Counted from the stretch's first letter, positions 29,358 to 37,636 are shown. The stretch: 64,000 nt of DNA from Permianibacter fluminis (GCF_013179735.1 NZ_JABMEG010000002.1:434001-498000); one strand, 5' to 3'. Program-made: numbers and translations. Notes: generated from the letters alone by a model not told the origin.

Positions 29358-29753
29358 ATGCCGTACACCGTCTCATTGCGTGAAGCCGAGCGCCTTGTCA
29401 TCGGCAAGGTTGACGAGGTGTTTGAGCTCGGCATGGCGCTGGATTTTGCCGACGCGGTTCGCCGTGAAGCGATCGCGAACCGTTTCGATGTCCTGGTGGA
29501 TATGCGCGATTGCCAACATGCGATTTCGCTCAATGGCCTGCACAGCCTGCCGGAGCTCATGCTGAAAAGCGCGGATCCCTGGGAGCTGCAGGCCCTCATT
29601 CCACACCTGGTGCCGGCTCAAGTTTTGGAGAAATTTGCCTCCTACGAGCAGGTCACCAATCGGGCGGGTTATCGGATGAAGTTTTTTGTTGACGAGGCCG
29701 AGGCCATGCAATGGCTCGCCGATCAGCGAGTGCTTCGCGACGGCCCGACCTGA
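29358..29753 (+). CDS. Conserved hypothetical protein, STAS/SpoIIAA-like
   Basis: 131 residues, 33 bp after topA. It has no signal peptide or membrane segment. An early strand-helix pattern (YTVSLREAERLVIGKVDEVFEL) leads to FDVLVDMRDCQHAIS, and the end reads FFVDEAEAMQWLADQR. This end resembles the last helix of SpoIIAA-like/STAS-fold proteins, where a residue pair before a WL motif is common. No function is assigned. It may share the topA transcript. Confidence 0.7.
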   Translation: MPYTVSLREAERLVIGKVDEVFELGMALDFADAVRREAIANRFDVLVDMRDCQHAISLNGLHSLPELMLKSADPWELQALIPHLVPAQVLEKFASYEQVTNRAGYRMKFFVDEAEAMQWLADQRVLRDGPT

Positions 29754-29866
29754 ATCAGAATTTTACTTGCCAATTCCGCATCGGGTGTCTTGACCCAGAA
29801 GCGGTTGCTTGACGCAAACTCCTGTTAATGATCGCCACCTCGCGTGGCCACTAGTTTGGTGCTTTC

Positions 29867-30886
29867 ATGTACGCCCTTGCTCGCTCTGTTCTGTTCTGCC
29901 TTGAAGCCGAAACCGCCCACCATGTTGCACTGAAAGGTTTGCGCACGCTGGAGCGCACGCCGCTGCGTGCTGTGTTTGCCCAGGATATTCCCTCTGATCC
30001 GGTTGAACTGTGGGGGCTGAAATTTCCCCATCGGGTTGGTCTGGCTGCCGGTCTCGACAAGAACGGTGATTATCTCGATGCGCTGGCCATGCTGGGGTTT
30101 GCGTTCATTGAACTCGGCACCGTGACGCCACGGCCACAACCGGGCAATCCACGGCCACGGATGTTCCGGCTGCCGAAAGCCACCGGCATCATCAACCGGC
30201 TGGGGTTCAATAATCAGGGGGTCGATTATCTGCTCGAGAAAATCAGCAAGAGTCGCTATCAAGGTGTGCTCGGCATCAACATCGGCAAAAACTTTGATAC
30301 ACCGGTTGAAAAAGCCAATGACGATTACCTGATTTGCCTGCGTAAAGTTTATCCGTATGCGCATTACATTACCGTGAACATTTCGTCGCCGAATACCCAA
30401 GGCCTGCGCAGCCTGCAATTTGGCGAGGCGCTGGATTCGCTGCTTGGCACCCTCAAGGCTGAACAAGCAGTGCTGCAGCAAAAGCATGGCAAATATGTGC
30501 CCTTGCTACTGAAGATTGCGCCCGATCTGTCGCACGAGGAAGTCATTCAGGTTGCCGATGCTTTGCGCAGGCACCAGTTCGATGGCGCGATTGCCACCAA
30601 CACCACGGTTGGCCGCATTGGCGTCGAGGGTCTGGAACACGCCCAGGAAACCGGTGGTTTGTCCGGCGCGCCGGTATTTGCCAAGAGCACCGAGGTGCTG
30701 GGTTGGCTGGCAACGGAATTGAAAGGCCAGATGCCGATTATCGGTGTCGGTGGCATCACCAAAGGCGAAGACGCGGCCGCAAAGATCCGCGCCGGCGCGA
30801 GTTTGGTGCAGGTGTATTCGGGGTTTATTTATCGCGGGCCGGCGTTGATTCGGGAAGCGGCGATTGCGACGGCGAAATCGCTTTGA
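29867..30886 (+). CDS. pyrD: Dihydroorotate dehydrogenase (quinone), class 2
   Basis: This is the fourth step of pyrimidine synthesis: dihydroorotate is oxidised to orotate with transfer to quinone at the inner membrane. 339 residues, as in E. coli (336). The N-terminal amphipathic helix is [24 protein letters not shown] and substrate motifs are [16 protein letters not shown], the catalytic Ser region [14 protein letters not shown] near residue 172, NTTVGR and [12 protein letters not shown]. In several gammaproteobacteria pyrD lies close to rlmKL, as here, but the gap is enlarged by a membrane-protein gene and repeats. Confidence 0.98.
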   Translation: MYALARSVLFCLEAETAHHVALKGLRTLERTPLRAVFAQDIPSDPVELWGLKFPHRVGLAAGLDKNGDYLDALAMLGFAFIELGTVTPRPQPGNPRPRMFRLPKATGIINRLGFNNQGVDYLLEKISKSRYQGVLGINIGKNFDTPVEKANDDYLICLRKVYPYAHYITVNISSPNTQGLRSLQFGEALDSLLGTLKAEQAVLQQKHGKYVPLLLKIAPDLSHEEVIQVADALRRHQFDGAIATNTTVGRIGVEGLEHAQETGGLSGAPVFAKSTEVLGWLATELKGQMPIIGVGGITKGEDAAAKIRAGASLVQVYSGFIYRGPALIREAAIATAKSL

Positions 30887-30924
30887 GAATTGGTGTGTGC
30901 TGATTCAGTCAAGGCGTAATCGAA

Positions 30925-31278
30925 ATGCAGCACGCGTACAAATACGTACTTATCGCCATCTACTTTGTTGCTATTTTTATTGTTTTGGTGAGAGGTAACA
31001 AGTTTGATTCCAGCAAGAAAACGTTTTTTCGGCTGGTTCTCGCCGTTCTTGTTGGTTGGGGGCTTCTGCTTTTCTATCGAGTGATCATTGATTTTATTGA
31101 TGTTCAGCTCGCGGAGACTCAAGCTCAGATAGAAGGTATCTATGCAGGCGACGGAGCCAAAAACCTTTACACATTGTTCTATGGTTGGATTCCATCGCTG
31201 ATTTTGGTCGTTCTGTACTGGGTTTCAGCTAGAGGCTGGCTTTATTTTTTTAGAAATAAAAAAATCTTGGAAGACTGA
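30925..31278 (+). CDS. Small membrane protein of unknown function
   Basis: 117 residues with three probable membrane helices (YVLIAIYFVAIFIVLV, FRLVLAVLVGWGLLLFY, WIPSLILVVLYWVSARG) and a short charged loop between the last two. I recognise no family. Codon use is much richer in A and T than its neighbours (ATT, TTT and AAA abundant), which suggests recent transfer. It sits between pyrD and a cluster of dispersed repeats. Confidence 0.6.
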   Translation: MQHAYKYVLIAIYFVAIFIVLVRGNKFDSSKKTFFRLVLAVLVGWGLLLFYRVIIDFIDVQLAETQAQIEGIYAGDGAKNLYTLFYGWIPSLILVVLYWVSARGWLYFFRNKKILED

Positions 31279-31340
31279 GGAGTCGCCGGGTCTCGCCCCG
31301 GCGGGCGACCTACTTTTCTTGTTCGTGCAAGAAAAGTAGG
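31279..31340 (-). repeat. Dispersed GC-hairpin repeat element, copy 1 (inverted)
   Basis: Read on the minus strand this copy has a 12-bp stem CTACTTTTCTTG / CAAGAAAAGTAG with a 6-nt loop (31310-31339), followed by a conserved CGCCCGCCGGGGCGAGAC block and CCGGC. The same order is found at 31850-31890 and 34889-34940. It lies directly after the small membrane protein gene. Confidence 0.8.
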
Positions 31341-31563
31341 CAAAAGAACACGCCCCAGACGCGCCAGTGTCGGTTCAGTTGCTTCGGGTAGTCCGCCCGC
31401 CGATCACATGGCATCGGCTTCGGGCACGTGCTGATGCGACATCCTGTCTTATCAGCACTGCGCTGGCGTCCGTGCCAGCGCACCCGGCCGCTGCCACGTG
31501 ATCGGCGGCTGGCGCGGTGGGGCCCCATTTTCTAGCCAAGTCAGTGGCGTCGGCAAATCCACA

Positions 31564-31601
31564 CCATCTGTCATCCCGGCTTTCGCCGGAATGACAGATG
31601 G
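31564..31601. repeat. Intergenic palindrome (GTCAT-CCGGC...GCCGG-ATGAC type)
   Basis: The outer arms CATCTGTCAT / ATGACAGATG enclose an inner hairpin CCGGC-TTTC-GCCGG. It belongs to the widespread class of palindromes found in proteobacterial intergenic DNA; a relative is at 35313. Confidence 0.8.
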
Positions 31602-31629
31602 CTTTTGTTTGCGCGCAGCGTGCTTTTGA

Positions 31630-31905
31630 CGTATGCGCCCGTCTGACGAGCCGAGCAACGCAGTGTAGTTCGGGTTAACAGCCCGGAGCGTAGCGAAGGG
31701 GCGAGGCAGGAAGCCGAAGCCTTTTGTGACTGTACAGGGATGTATTGTCACAAAAGCCCCGAACGGAATGGAGTCGCGCAGGGAACCGTCAAAACGTGTT
31801 TATGTTTTGGCGGCGAGGAGTCGGGCATGTTTCTTTGGTGACTTTCTTTCGCAAAGAAAGTTACCCGCCCGCCGGGGCGGGACCCGGCAATCTCGCCGGT
31901 CAATC
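31630..31905 (+). repeat. Dispersed GC-hairpin repeat element, copy 2
   Basis: It begins with GTCTGACGAGCCGAGCAA, continues through a variable middle, and ends with TCGGGCATGTTTCTTTGGTG, a hairpin ACTTTCTTT / AAAGAAAGT with a CGC loop (31841-31861) and the CGCCCGCCGGGGCGGGAC block. Copy 3 at 34729 has the same head and tail around a different middle. Translations of it are not credible proteins. Confidence 0.85.
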
Positions 31906-31954
31906 CATCGCCGACTTTAACGAGCGGATCGGAGCGGCAATTACCCCCTCCCGG

Positions 31955-31976
31955 CCTCCCCCTTCACAGGGGGAGG
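31955..31976. repeat. CCTCCCCC/GGGGGAGG hairpin
   Basis: An 8-bp stem with TTCACA loop lies in the gap before rlmKL. It is similar in style to the ast hairpin at 8228. The rest of the gap to 32137 holds nothing else I recognise. Confidence 0.7.
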
Positions 31977-32137
31977 GGCTGTCATGGTAGTCGCCGCAGC
32001 GATGCCGGCATCAATCAACGAGACAATCCAAATTACACGAGCCGGCTAACCAGCTAAGATCTGCCCCAACTCAAACTGCATCCCACCCTGCCCGAACGAC
32101 CGGGCCGGCACTGCGCCGACAAACCACAGGCAAAACC

Positions 32138-34405
32138 GTGACTCATAAATTCTTCGCGCCCTGCGCGAAAGGCCTCGAATACCTGCTCGTTGACGAGCTC
32201 AAGGCGCTCGGCGCGGAGAACGTCCACGAGGCGCTGGCTGGCGTCCATTTCGACGGCTCGCTGGAGACCGGCTACCGGGCAGTGCTGTGGTCGCGGCTGG
32301 CCAGTCGGGTGCTGTTGCTGGTGAAAACCGCCATTGTCGACTCGACCGAGGCCATGTACGAGGCGGTGCGGGCGGTCGACTGGCTCGCGCACATGACCAG
32401 CGAGGACACGCTGGCGGTCGATTTTGTCGGCCAGAACGAATTCATCAATCACACCCAGTTTGGTGCCCAGAAGGTCAAGGATGGGGTGGTCGACCAATTC
32501 CGTGCCCGCGGCAAGGCGCGTCCCAGCGTCGATACCAGCGACCCGGTGCTGCGTATCAATGCCCACCTGCAGCGCGATGAGTTCACGCTCTGTATCGACC
32601 TCTCAGGCCATCCGCTGCACGAGCGCGGCTACCGCGAGAAAGCCGGTGTTGCGCCAATCAAGGAAAACCTCGCCGCGGCGATGCTGATCCGCGCCCGCTG
32701 GCCGGCCATTGCCGAAGCTGGTGGCGATCTGGTCGACCCGTTCTGTGGCTCCGGTACGCTGCCCATTGAAGCGGTACTGATGGCAGCCCACATCGCGCCC
32801 GGCTTGATTCGCAGCGATTTCGGCATGAACCAGGGCTGGCTCGGTCATGACGATGCGCTCTGGCAACGGCTGCGCAAGGACGCGGGCGTGCAGGCCGATG
32901 ACGGCATCGAGGCGCTGCGTTCGCGAGTGTTCGGTTTTGATGCCGATGGCAAAGTGCTGCAAGTCGCGCAGGAAAATGCCGAGCAGGCCAAGGTTGAAGA
33001 TCTGATCCAGTTCGAGCGGGTGCCACTGGAGCGCATTCGCAAACCCGCGCGGCTCGAAGGTGCCGGCCCAGGCTTGGTGATTGGCAACCCGCCGTACGGC
33101 GAGCGGCTCGGCGATGTCGAATCGCTGAAATACGTTTACCACACGCTCGGTGAGCGCCTGCTCAGCGAGTTCGACGGCTGGCAAGCGGCCATCATCACCA
33201 GCGAACCGTTGCTGGCCCGATCGATCGGTGTGCGCTCGCACAAGCAATACGCGCTCTACAACGGCGCGCTGCCCTGCAAGCTGTATCTGTTTGACGTCAA
33301 CGCCGCCGCCAAGCGTCATGTCAAAGAACTGGAAACGCCGGCAGCGGCGATACCGGCATCGGCATCAACGCCGAGCGATTCGCACAGTGACGTGGGCGCT
33401 GAATCCGCAGCCGGGCATTCCGCCAGCACGCCCCAGCCAATCGCGGCAGAAAAACCGATTGAACTCACGGTTGGCGGTCAGGCGGTGCGTAATCGCATCG
33501 ATAAAAATCGCCGCCATCTGGCCAGTTGGTGCAAGCGCGAAGCGGTCAGTTGCTACCGGGTTTACGACGCCGATTTGCCGGAATACGCCGCCGCCATCGA
33601 CGTCTACGGCGATCATCTCTATCTGCAGGAGTATCAGGCTCCGTCAACAATTCCGGAAGACATTGCCGAGCGTCGCTTCAATGAACTGGTCGATGCCGTG
33701 CGTGATCTGTATCAGCTACCGGACGAGCATCTGCACGTCCGCACCCGCGCCCGTCAACGTGGTCTGGATCAATACGAAAAAGTCGGCGAAGAGCGGGCAT
33801 TTTTCGTTGCCGAAGAAGGCGGCCTGAAATTCTGGGTCAACCTGACCGATTACCTCGACACCGGTTTGTTCCTTGACCATCGCACCACGCGCTCAATGGT
33901 TCGCGAGCGGGTCAAAGGCAAACACTTCCTGAACCTGTTCTCCTATACCGGCAGCGTCAGCGTTTACGCCGCCCACGGTGGTGCCGCGTCGACGGTCAGC
34001 GTCGACATGTCGAAAACCTATACTCACTGGGCCTACCGCAACTTCGTGCTCAACGGCTTCGATCGTGGTCCGCATGAATTCGTCCAGGCCGACGCCTTGG
34101 AATGGCTCGCCCACTGCCGCGACAAATTCGATGTGATTTTCATTGACCCGCCAACCTTCTCCAATTCCAAACGCATGGACGGCGTGTTCGACGTCCAGCG
34201 CGATCACGTCGATATCCTGCTGGTCGCACTGGAATTGCTGAACCCCGGCGGCGAGATCATCTTCTCCAACAACTACCGCCGCTTCAAACTCGATACCGAA
34301 GCATTGGCCGGTTGCCAGATCGAGGATTGGAGCAAACGGACCTTGCCGGTTGATTTCGCCCGGAACCCGCGGATTCATCAGTGCTGGCGGATTACGCCGC
34401 CGTGA
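32138..34405 (+). CDS. rlmL: Bifunctional 23S rRNA methyltransferase RlmKL
   Basis: A 755-residue fusion: a THUMP RNA-binding region with the RlmL domain (m2G2445) and a C-terminal RlmK domain (m7G2069). The first domain has DPFCGSGTLPIEA at about 200 and NPPYGERLG at about 316; the second has FLNLFSYTGSVSV and DPPTFSNSKRMDG at about 669. A Ser/Ala/Pro-rich linker of about 45 residues (390-435) joins the halves and is longer than usual. The start is a GTG (HKFFAPCAKGLEYLLVDEL follows). Cytoplasmic, acting on the large-subunit precursor. Confidence 0.97.
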   Translation: MTHKFFAPCAKGLEYLLVDELKALGAENVHEALAGVHFDGSLETGYRAVLWSRLASRVLLLVKTAIVDSTEAMYEAVRAVDWLAHMTSEDTLAVDFVGQNEFINHTQFGAQKVKDGVVDQFRARGKARPSVDTSDPVLRINAHLQRDEFTLCIDLSGHPLHERGYREKAGVAPIKENLAAAMLIRARWPAIAEAGGDLVDPFCGSGTLPIEAVLMAAHIAPGLIRSDFGMNQGWLGHDDALWQRLRKDAGVQADDGIEALRSRVFGFDADGKVLQVAQENAEQAKVEDLIQFERVPLERIRKPARLEGAGPGLVIGNPPYGERLGDVESLKYVYHTLGERLLSEFDGWQAAIITSEPLLARSIGVRSHKQYALYNGALPCKLYLFDVNAAAKRHVKELETPAAAIPASASTPSDSHSDVGAESAAGHSASTPQPIAAEKPIELTVGGQAVRNRIDKNRRHLASWCKREAVSCYRVYDADLPEYAAAIDVYGDHLYLQEYQAPSTIPEDIAERRFNELVDAVRDLYQLPDEHLHVRTRARQRGLDQYEKVGEERAFFVAEEGGLKFWVNLTDYLDTGLFLDHRTTRSMVRERVKGKHFLNLFSYTGSVSVYAAHGGAASTVSVDMSKTYTHWAYRNFVLNGFDRGPHEFVQADALEWLAHCRDKFDVIFIDPPTFSNSKRMDGVFDVQRDHVDILLVALELLNPGGEIIFSNNYRRFKLDTEALAGCQIEDWSKRTLPVDFARNPRIHQCWRITPP

Positions 34406-34725
34406 CTGAGCCGATTCAGTTCCAGATCGATGCGCAGCTTGCCGCATTGAGTAAAGCAGGGGTAGCTCTCTCTGGAAGCAAGGTTGTGGAGTTGTTCATC
34501 GTGGCGCCTACAAAAGCCGTTGCTGATGATCTTCGGCAGCGGTTTTATCACCCTGATGGCAGCATGAATGCAACATGCGATACAGCCGAAAACGGGGATA
34601 GCGTGGTCAGGTTGAGGATAGAACTGGAGCTCAAAGCGTCGGTGCTGTGTTCGTATTTATGGTCCTTCTCGAAAATTGCCTCTGAATGTGGCGGTCGACT
34701 GGAATCATGGAAGGTGGTGCTGTGA
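34402..34725 (+). CDS. Hypothetical protein, weakly RraB-like
   Basis: 107 residues. I choose the GTG at 34402 because GTGA overlaps the rlmKL stop; an earlier GTG at 34381 is possible. The layout is strand VVELFIVAPT, helix KAVADDLRQRF, strand VVRLRIELEL, helix and a final CGGRLESWKVV. It recalls the ribonuclease E inhibitor RraB, which ends with a similar gG-W motif, but the similarity is slight. It has no membrane segment and is likely co-translated with rlmKL. Confidence 0.6.
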   Translation: MTEPIQFQIDAQLAALSKAGVALSGSKVVELFIVAPTKAVADDLRQRFYHPDGSMNATCDTAENGDSVVRLRIELELKASVLCSYLWSFSKIASECGGRLESWKVVL

Positions 34726-34728
34726 GGA

Positions 34729-34950
34729 TGTTCGCCCGTCTGACGAGCCGAGCAACGGAAAAACCTGATGGTGTTTCGGCGAGGACTGTCTGAGCGCGTA
34801 GCGCGAGTTCCGCAGCCGCCATCAGGTTTTGAGTAGCGCAGGGCACCGCGCATTTTTTGCGCGGCAAGGAATCGGGCATGTTTCTTTGGTACCTTTCTTT
34901 GCGCCAAAGAAAGGTACTCGCCCGCCGGGGCGAGACCCGGCAATCCATCA
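34729..34950 (+). repeat. Dispersed GC-hairpin repeat element, copy 3
   Basis: Head GTCTGACGAGCCGAGCAA, a middle with an inverted CCTGATGG / CCATCAGG pair, then TCGGGCATGTTTCTTTGGTA, the hairpin GTACCTTTCTTT / AAAGAAAGGTAC (34889-34917) and the CGCCCGCCGGGGCGAGAC block. Its stem bases differ from copy 1 but remain paired. Confidence 0.85.
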
Positions 34951-34966
34951 GGTTAGGAACTGTAGA

Positions 34967-35200
34967 ATGTCTCGTCCCGTGTTAGTTGTGTTTGCATTCT
35001 TTCTGGGAACAATTCTCGGTTGGTACCTGTTGGTAGGTTTCTGCAGCATTCCTGGCATCGCATTTAGCAATGCATGCGGACACAACGCTTATCTGTGGCT
35101 ACCTATATTTGTTCCAACCGGGATAGCGGCAGTTTGGTTTTTACTAAAGCGGTTGTTCTCGAAGCCTGCTCAAGTAAGACAAAGTGACAAGACGAGCTGA
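34967..35200 (+). CDS. Small two-helix membrane protein
   Basis: 77 residues from the ATG at 34967, with AGGA 9 bp upstream; longer versions would translate the repeat element and are rejected. Two hydrophobic helices (VLVVFAFFLGTILGWYLLVG and LWLPIFVPTGIAAVWFLL) flank a loop with two Cys. It ends in a short basic tail. Family not recognised. It is AT-richer than its neighbours and lies between two repeat-rich gaps, as does the membrane protein at 30925. Confidence 0.5.
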   Translation: MSRPVLVVFAFFLGTILGWYLLVGFCSIPGIAFSNACGHNAYLWLPIFVPTGIAAVWFLLKRLFSKPAQVRQSDKTS

Positions 35201-35217
35201 GATTAGCTATCTCGTTT

Positions 35218-35332
35218 GCCGTTACCCTTCGACAAGCTCAGGGCGAACGGCTTGTTTTGGGCTCGTCGCAAATATGGACGATGATGTTGCTGATCCTGCA
35301 TTAAAGCACTGGATTCCCGCCTTCGCGGGAAT
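35218..35332. repeat. Two intergenic palindromic repeats
   Basis: At 35218-35251 GCCGTT / AACGGC with inner CCCT / AGGG encloses the common TTCGACAAGCTC motif. At 35313-35332 there is a perfect ATTCCCGC-CTTC-GCGGGAAT hairpin. Both types are frequent in proteobacterial gaps. The rest of 35333-35509 is C-rich, with broken CCCCTC runs and no gene. Confidence 0.8.
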
Positions 35333-35509
35333 GACGAACAATACGAAGCAAATTGCATTGGAAGTAAACCAAATGCGCAGAGCTGCAATTCCCCCACCCC
35401 AGCCCGCCCTGCCACCAACAGAGTTGGTGGCGTTCGAGAGGCAAATTCGTCAACCGTGACGAATTTGAAACCCCTCTCTTACCCCCCTTCATGGGAGGGA
35501 GTGGAAAAC

Positions 35510-35536
35510 AAAAAGCCCCGCATTGCGGGGCTTTTT
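35510..35536 (-). terminator. Intrinsic terminator of the histone-like gene
   Basis: The stem AGCCCCGC / GCGGGGCT has an ATT loop and is flanked by A5 on the left and T5 on the right. Read on the minus strand it follows the histone-like gene by 25 bp. Confidence 0.93.
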
Positions 35537-35561
35537 GCTGATACCAAAAACGCCAACCCGA

Positions 35562-36359
35562 TTACGGGGTTTGCGATTCCGGCACCACATCCGCTACCGG
35601 AGCAGCGACCGGTGCAACCACCGGAGTAACGACCGGTGCAGCTTCGACCATTTTCGGCTTGCGCGGAGCGCGCGGCTTCTTCGGCTTGGCGGCGACCGGA
35701 GCGGCAGCGCCATCGACCGGAGCGGCCTTCTTGGCAGCGGTTTTCTTCGCGGCCGGCTTTTTGGCGGCGGCCTTCTTGGCTACCGGCTTGGCGGCTTTGG
35801 CCGGGGCGGCTTTCTTGGCAACCGCTTTCTTGGCGGCCGGCTTGGCAGCGGCTTTTTTCACCGTGGCTTTCTTGGCTACGGCTTTTTTGGCGGCTGGCTT
35901 GGCAGCTTTCGCGGCTTTGGCGGCTGGCTTGGCAGTTTTCTTGGCAGCGGCTTTTTTCGGCGCGGCTTTCTTCGCTACGGCTTTCTTGGCAGCTGGCTTG
36001 GCGGCTTTCGCGGCTTTGGCCGGAGCGGTTTTTTTGGCGGCAGCTTTCTTCGGCGCGGCTTTCTTGGCTACGGCCTTCTTGGCAGCCGGCTTGGCGGCTT
36101 TCGCGGCTTTGGCTGGCGCAGCTTTTTTGGCGGCGGCTTTCTTCGGTGCGGCTTTCTTGGCAGCTGCCTTGGCCGGTTTGGCGGCGGCTTTCTTTACGGC
36201 AGCAGCTTTGGTGGTTTTCTTGGCGGCTGCTTTTGCCGGTTTGGCGGCAGCAGCTTTGGCTTTTGCGGGTTTGGCTTTTGCAGCTTTTGCTTTAGCCGGT
36301 TTTTTTGCCTTTGCTTCCGAAGCAGCAGCTTCCGGAATCGGTTTCTTCGGTTTTGCCAT
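35562..36359 (-). CDS. Histone H1-like Lys/Ala/Pro-rich DNA-binding protein (AlgP/HctB type)
   Basis: 265 residues, very basic. The N-terminus is MAKPKKPIPEAAASEAKAKK. Most of the protein is a degenerate repeat built from KKAVAKKAAPKKAAAKK and PAKAAKAAKPAA units of 25-35 residues. A Pro/Val-rich tail (VVTPVVAPVAAPVADVV) lacks Lys. Such proteins bind DNA and compact it or regulate genes; AlgP of Pseudomonas controls alginate genes. GAC and GGAAT lie just before the ATG. The opposite strand shows a long Gly/Phe-rich open frame that is only its mirror. Confidence 0.88.
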   Translation of the reverse strand: MAKPKKPIPEAAASEAKAKKPAKAKAAKAKPAKAKAAAAKPAKAAAKKTTKAAAVKKAAAKPAKAAAKKAAPKKAAAKKAAPAKAAKAAKPAAKKAVAKKAAPKKAAAKKTAPAKAAKAAKPAAKKAVAKKAAPKKAAAKKTAKPAAKAAKAAKPAAKKAVAKKATVKKAAAKPAAKKAVAKKAAPAKAAKPVAKKAAAKKPAAKKTAAKKAAPVDGAAAPVAAKPKKPRAPRKPKMVEAAPVVTPVVAPVAAPVADVVPESQTP

Positions 36360-36396
36360 GGTCGTTATTCCTGTCTTATAGAGGGAGAAGGGGGAA

Positions 36397-36445
36397 CCTC
36401 GGATTGCGTCGACTGCAGTGCGCCAATGGGCGGCGCAATCCGAGG
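36397..36445 (-). promoter_or_regulatory. Long inverted repeat upstream of the histone-like gene
   Basis: CCTCGGATTGCG and its exact complement CGCAATCCGAGG are separated by 25 bp and stand 38 bp above the start codon. The loop holds a competing GCGCC / GGCGC pair. It may be an operator or a leader hairpin. Confidence 0.5.
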
Positions 36446-36754
36446 CTCCTGCACTTCAGCGCGAAAAATCGTCGAAATCGTCGCCGTTGTCAATTCTTCC
36501 TTGCGTCAGTCATCGGTTGCCGGTCGTACGTTTGCGTGCGCCGATTGCAAAAAACACCTCGACGTCATGTTGTTTTTGTTGTTGCAGGATGCGGCTATGC
36601 CGGTTTGATGATTTCTGAGCTGCACCGAATTGGCTATGTGATCGCGGCGTTGCAATGCGTGCCGCGACTGTCCGTTAAGCGGTTCTTGTGCTGTCCGACG
36701 ATACCGGGTTTGGTCATGCCGATGGCGGCAAGGCGATGCGCCAGCGTGTGTGGA

Positions 36755-36824
36755 CCGGATGCGTCGGGCCGGATGACATGAACCGGATGTCATGAGCCGG
36801 GTGACATGAACCGGGTGACTTAAA
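36755..36824. repeat. 14-bp tandem repeat, five copies
   Basis: The unit is CCGGATGACATGAA with variants CCGGATGCGTCGGG, CCGGATGTCATGAG, CCGGGTGACATGAA and CCGGGTGACTTAAA. The array begins in the gap between the histone-like gene and the glutaredoxin-like gene. The 300 bp before it (36446-36754) show no gene. Confidence 0.85.
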
Positions 36825-36938
36825 CCGGACCGCAGCAACCGAGAATCCGGATCCAGACGTCAGGAACGAGTTTGGTTGGATTCGCGGAGGCGGACTGGCT
36901 GGCATTCGCCAGTCGCGATGAGTTGGGGTAATCAGGGT

Positions 36939-37092
36939 CTGGCCGTCAGAACGCGGTAGTCACAAACTGGCAGTCATAAACCGGCAGTCACATTCCAACG
37001 GTTTCTGTTTGGCTGTAGCTGGTTTGGTAGCCATAAAGCACGAATCAAAACCGGTGGTCATAATCTGGACGGTATAAACCGGACGGCTCGAA
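36939..37092. repeat. Decayed continuation of the 14-bp repeat
   Basis: The same 14-bp period reappears: CTGGCCGTCAGAAC, CGGTAGTCACAAAC, TGGCAGTCATAAAC, CGGCAGTCACATTC, then CCGGTGGTCATAAT, CTGGACGGTATAAA and CCGGACGGCTCGAA. The consensus is roughly CYGGNNGTCATAAA. Between the two blocks the period is not clear. No protein reading spans it. Confidence 0.7.
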
Positions 37093-37256
37093 CCAGACAC
37101 CCCCTCAAGTCTTCAGGTCGAAGTCCGCCGTAATGGGTAGCCGGACCAAGGGCTGAACGAATCGCCACAGGACGTGCGATCTGACGACCGGTTACCATGA
37201 TCACCTTCGGCAGAAATGAGATGGCGATGCGAAACAATGATGTGCAGGAGCACCTT

Positions 37257-37568
37257 ATGACGTCGGTGAGTCCATCACCTTCATCAGTACAGCTGACGTT
37301 GTTCGGAACCTTGGGTTGTCATCTGTGCGAGCAGGCGCAGGACCTGTTACAGCCCATGCTGCAACAGCAGGGCTGGCAATTGTCGCTGTGTGACATCGCC
37401 GAGCAGGCCGACAGCGACCAGTTGATCAGCCGTTACGGACTGCGCATTCCGGTGCTGCAGTTCGCGGCAGCCGAGCTGGACTGGCCGTTCACGGCCGAGC
37501 AGGTGCAGGCCTGGGTATCACAGGCCGTGGTTTCCCACGGCCAGGCGTCGCAGCAGGCTGGTGGCTAG
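37257..37568 (+). CDS. Glutaredoxin-family protein (DUF836 type)
   Basis: 103 residues. The ATG at 37257 has AGGAG 6 bp upstream; an earlier ATG at 37197 lacks one. The thioredoxin fold opens with VQLTLFGTLGCHLCEQAQDLL, where CHLC is the redox CxxC, followed by the cis-Pro region YGLRIPVLQFA. It probably serves as a cytoplasmic thiol-disulphide carrier; the partner is unknown. The gene is followed by the psrA-like promoter. Confidence 0.85.
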   Translation: MTSVSPSPSSVQLTLFGTLGCHLCEQAQDLLQPMLQQQGWQLSLCDIAEQADSDQLISRYGLRIPVLQFAAAELDWPFTAEQVQAWVSQAVVSHGQASQQAGG

Positions 37569-37636
37569 CACCGAGCAGGCATGCTGCACGGAAGCCCGCC
37601 ATGACTGGCTCTGACGCACCGCAACAGGCGTTCAGC

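Noticed and set aside
31745-31990. Small Arg-rich proteins within the dispersed repeat
   Set aside because: These frames lie in repeat copies and differ only by repeat decay, with no start signals; such translations are common annotation artefacts.
31279-35000. Insertion sequence or prophage remnant
   Set aside because: No transposase, integrase or phage gene, and no target-site duplication can be defined; only short structured repeats are present.
36371-36385. TATAAG box just above the histone-like gene as its promoter
   Set aside because: A start from it would fall on the ribosome-binding site, leaving almost no leader, and no -35 is visible.
35523-36608. Long plus-strand Gly/Phe-rich open frame (about 360 codons)
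   Set aside because: It is the mirror of the Lys/Ala-rich histone-like gene, whose repeated GCC/AAG codons leave the other strand open. It has no ribosome-binding site or family.
36755-37092. CRISPR array
   Set aside because: The 14-bp units follow each other directly with no unique spacers, and no cas genes are near.
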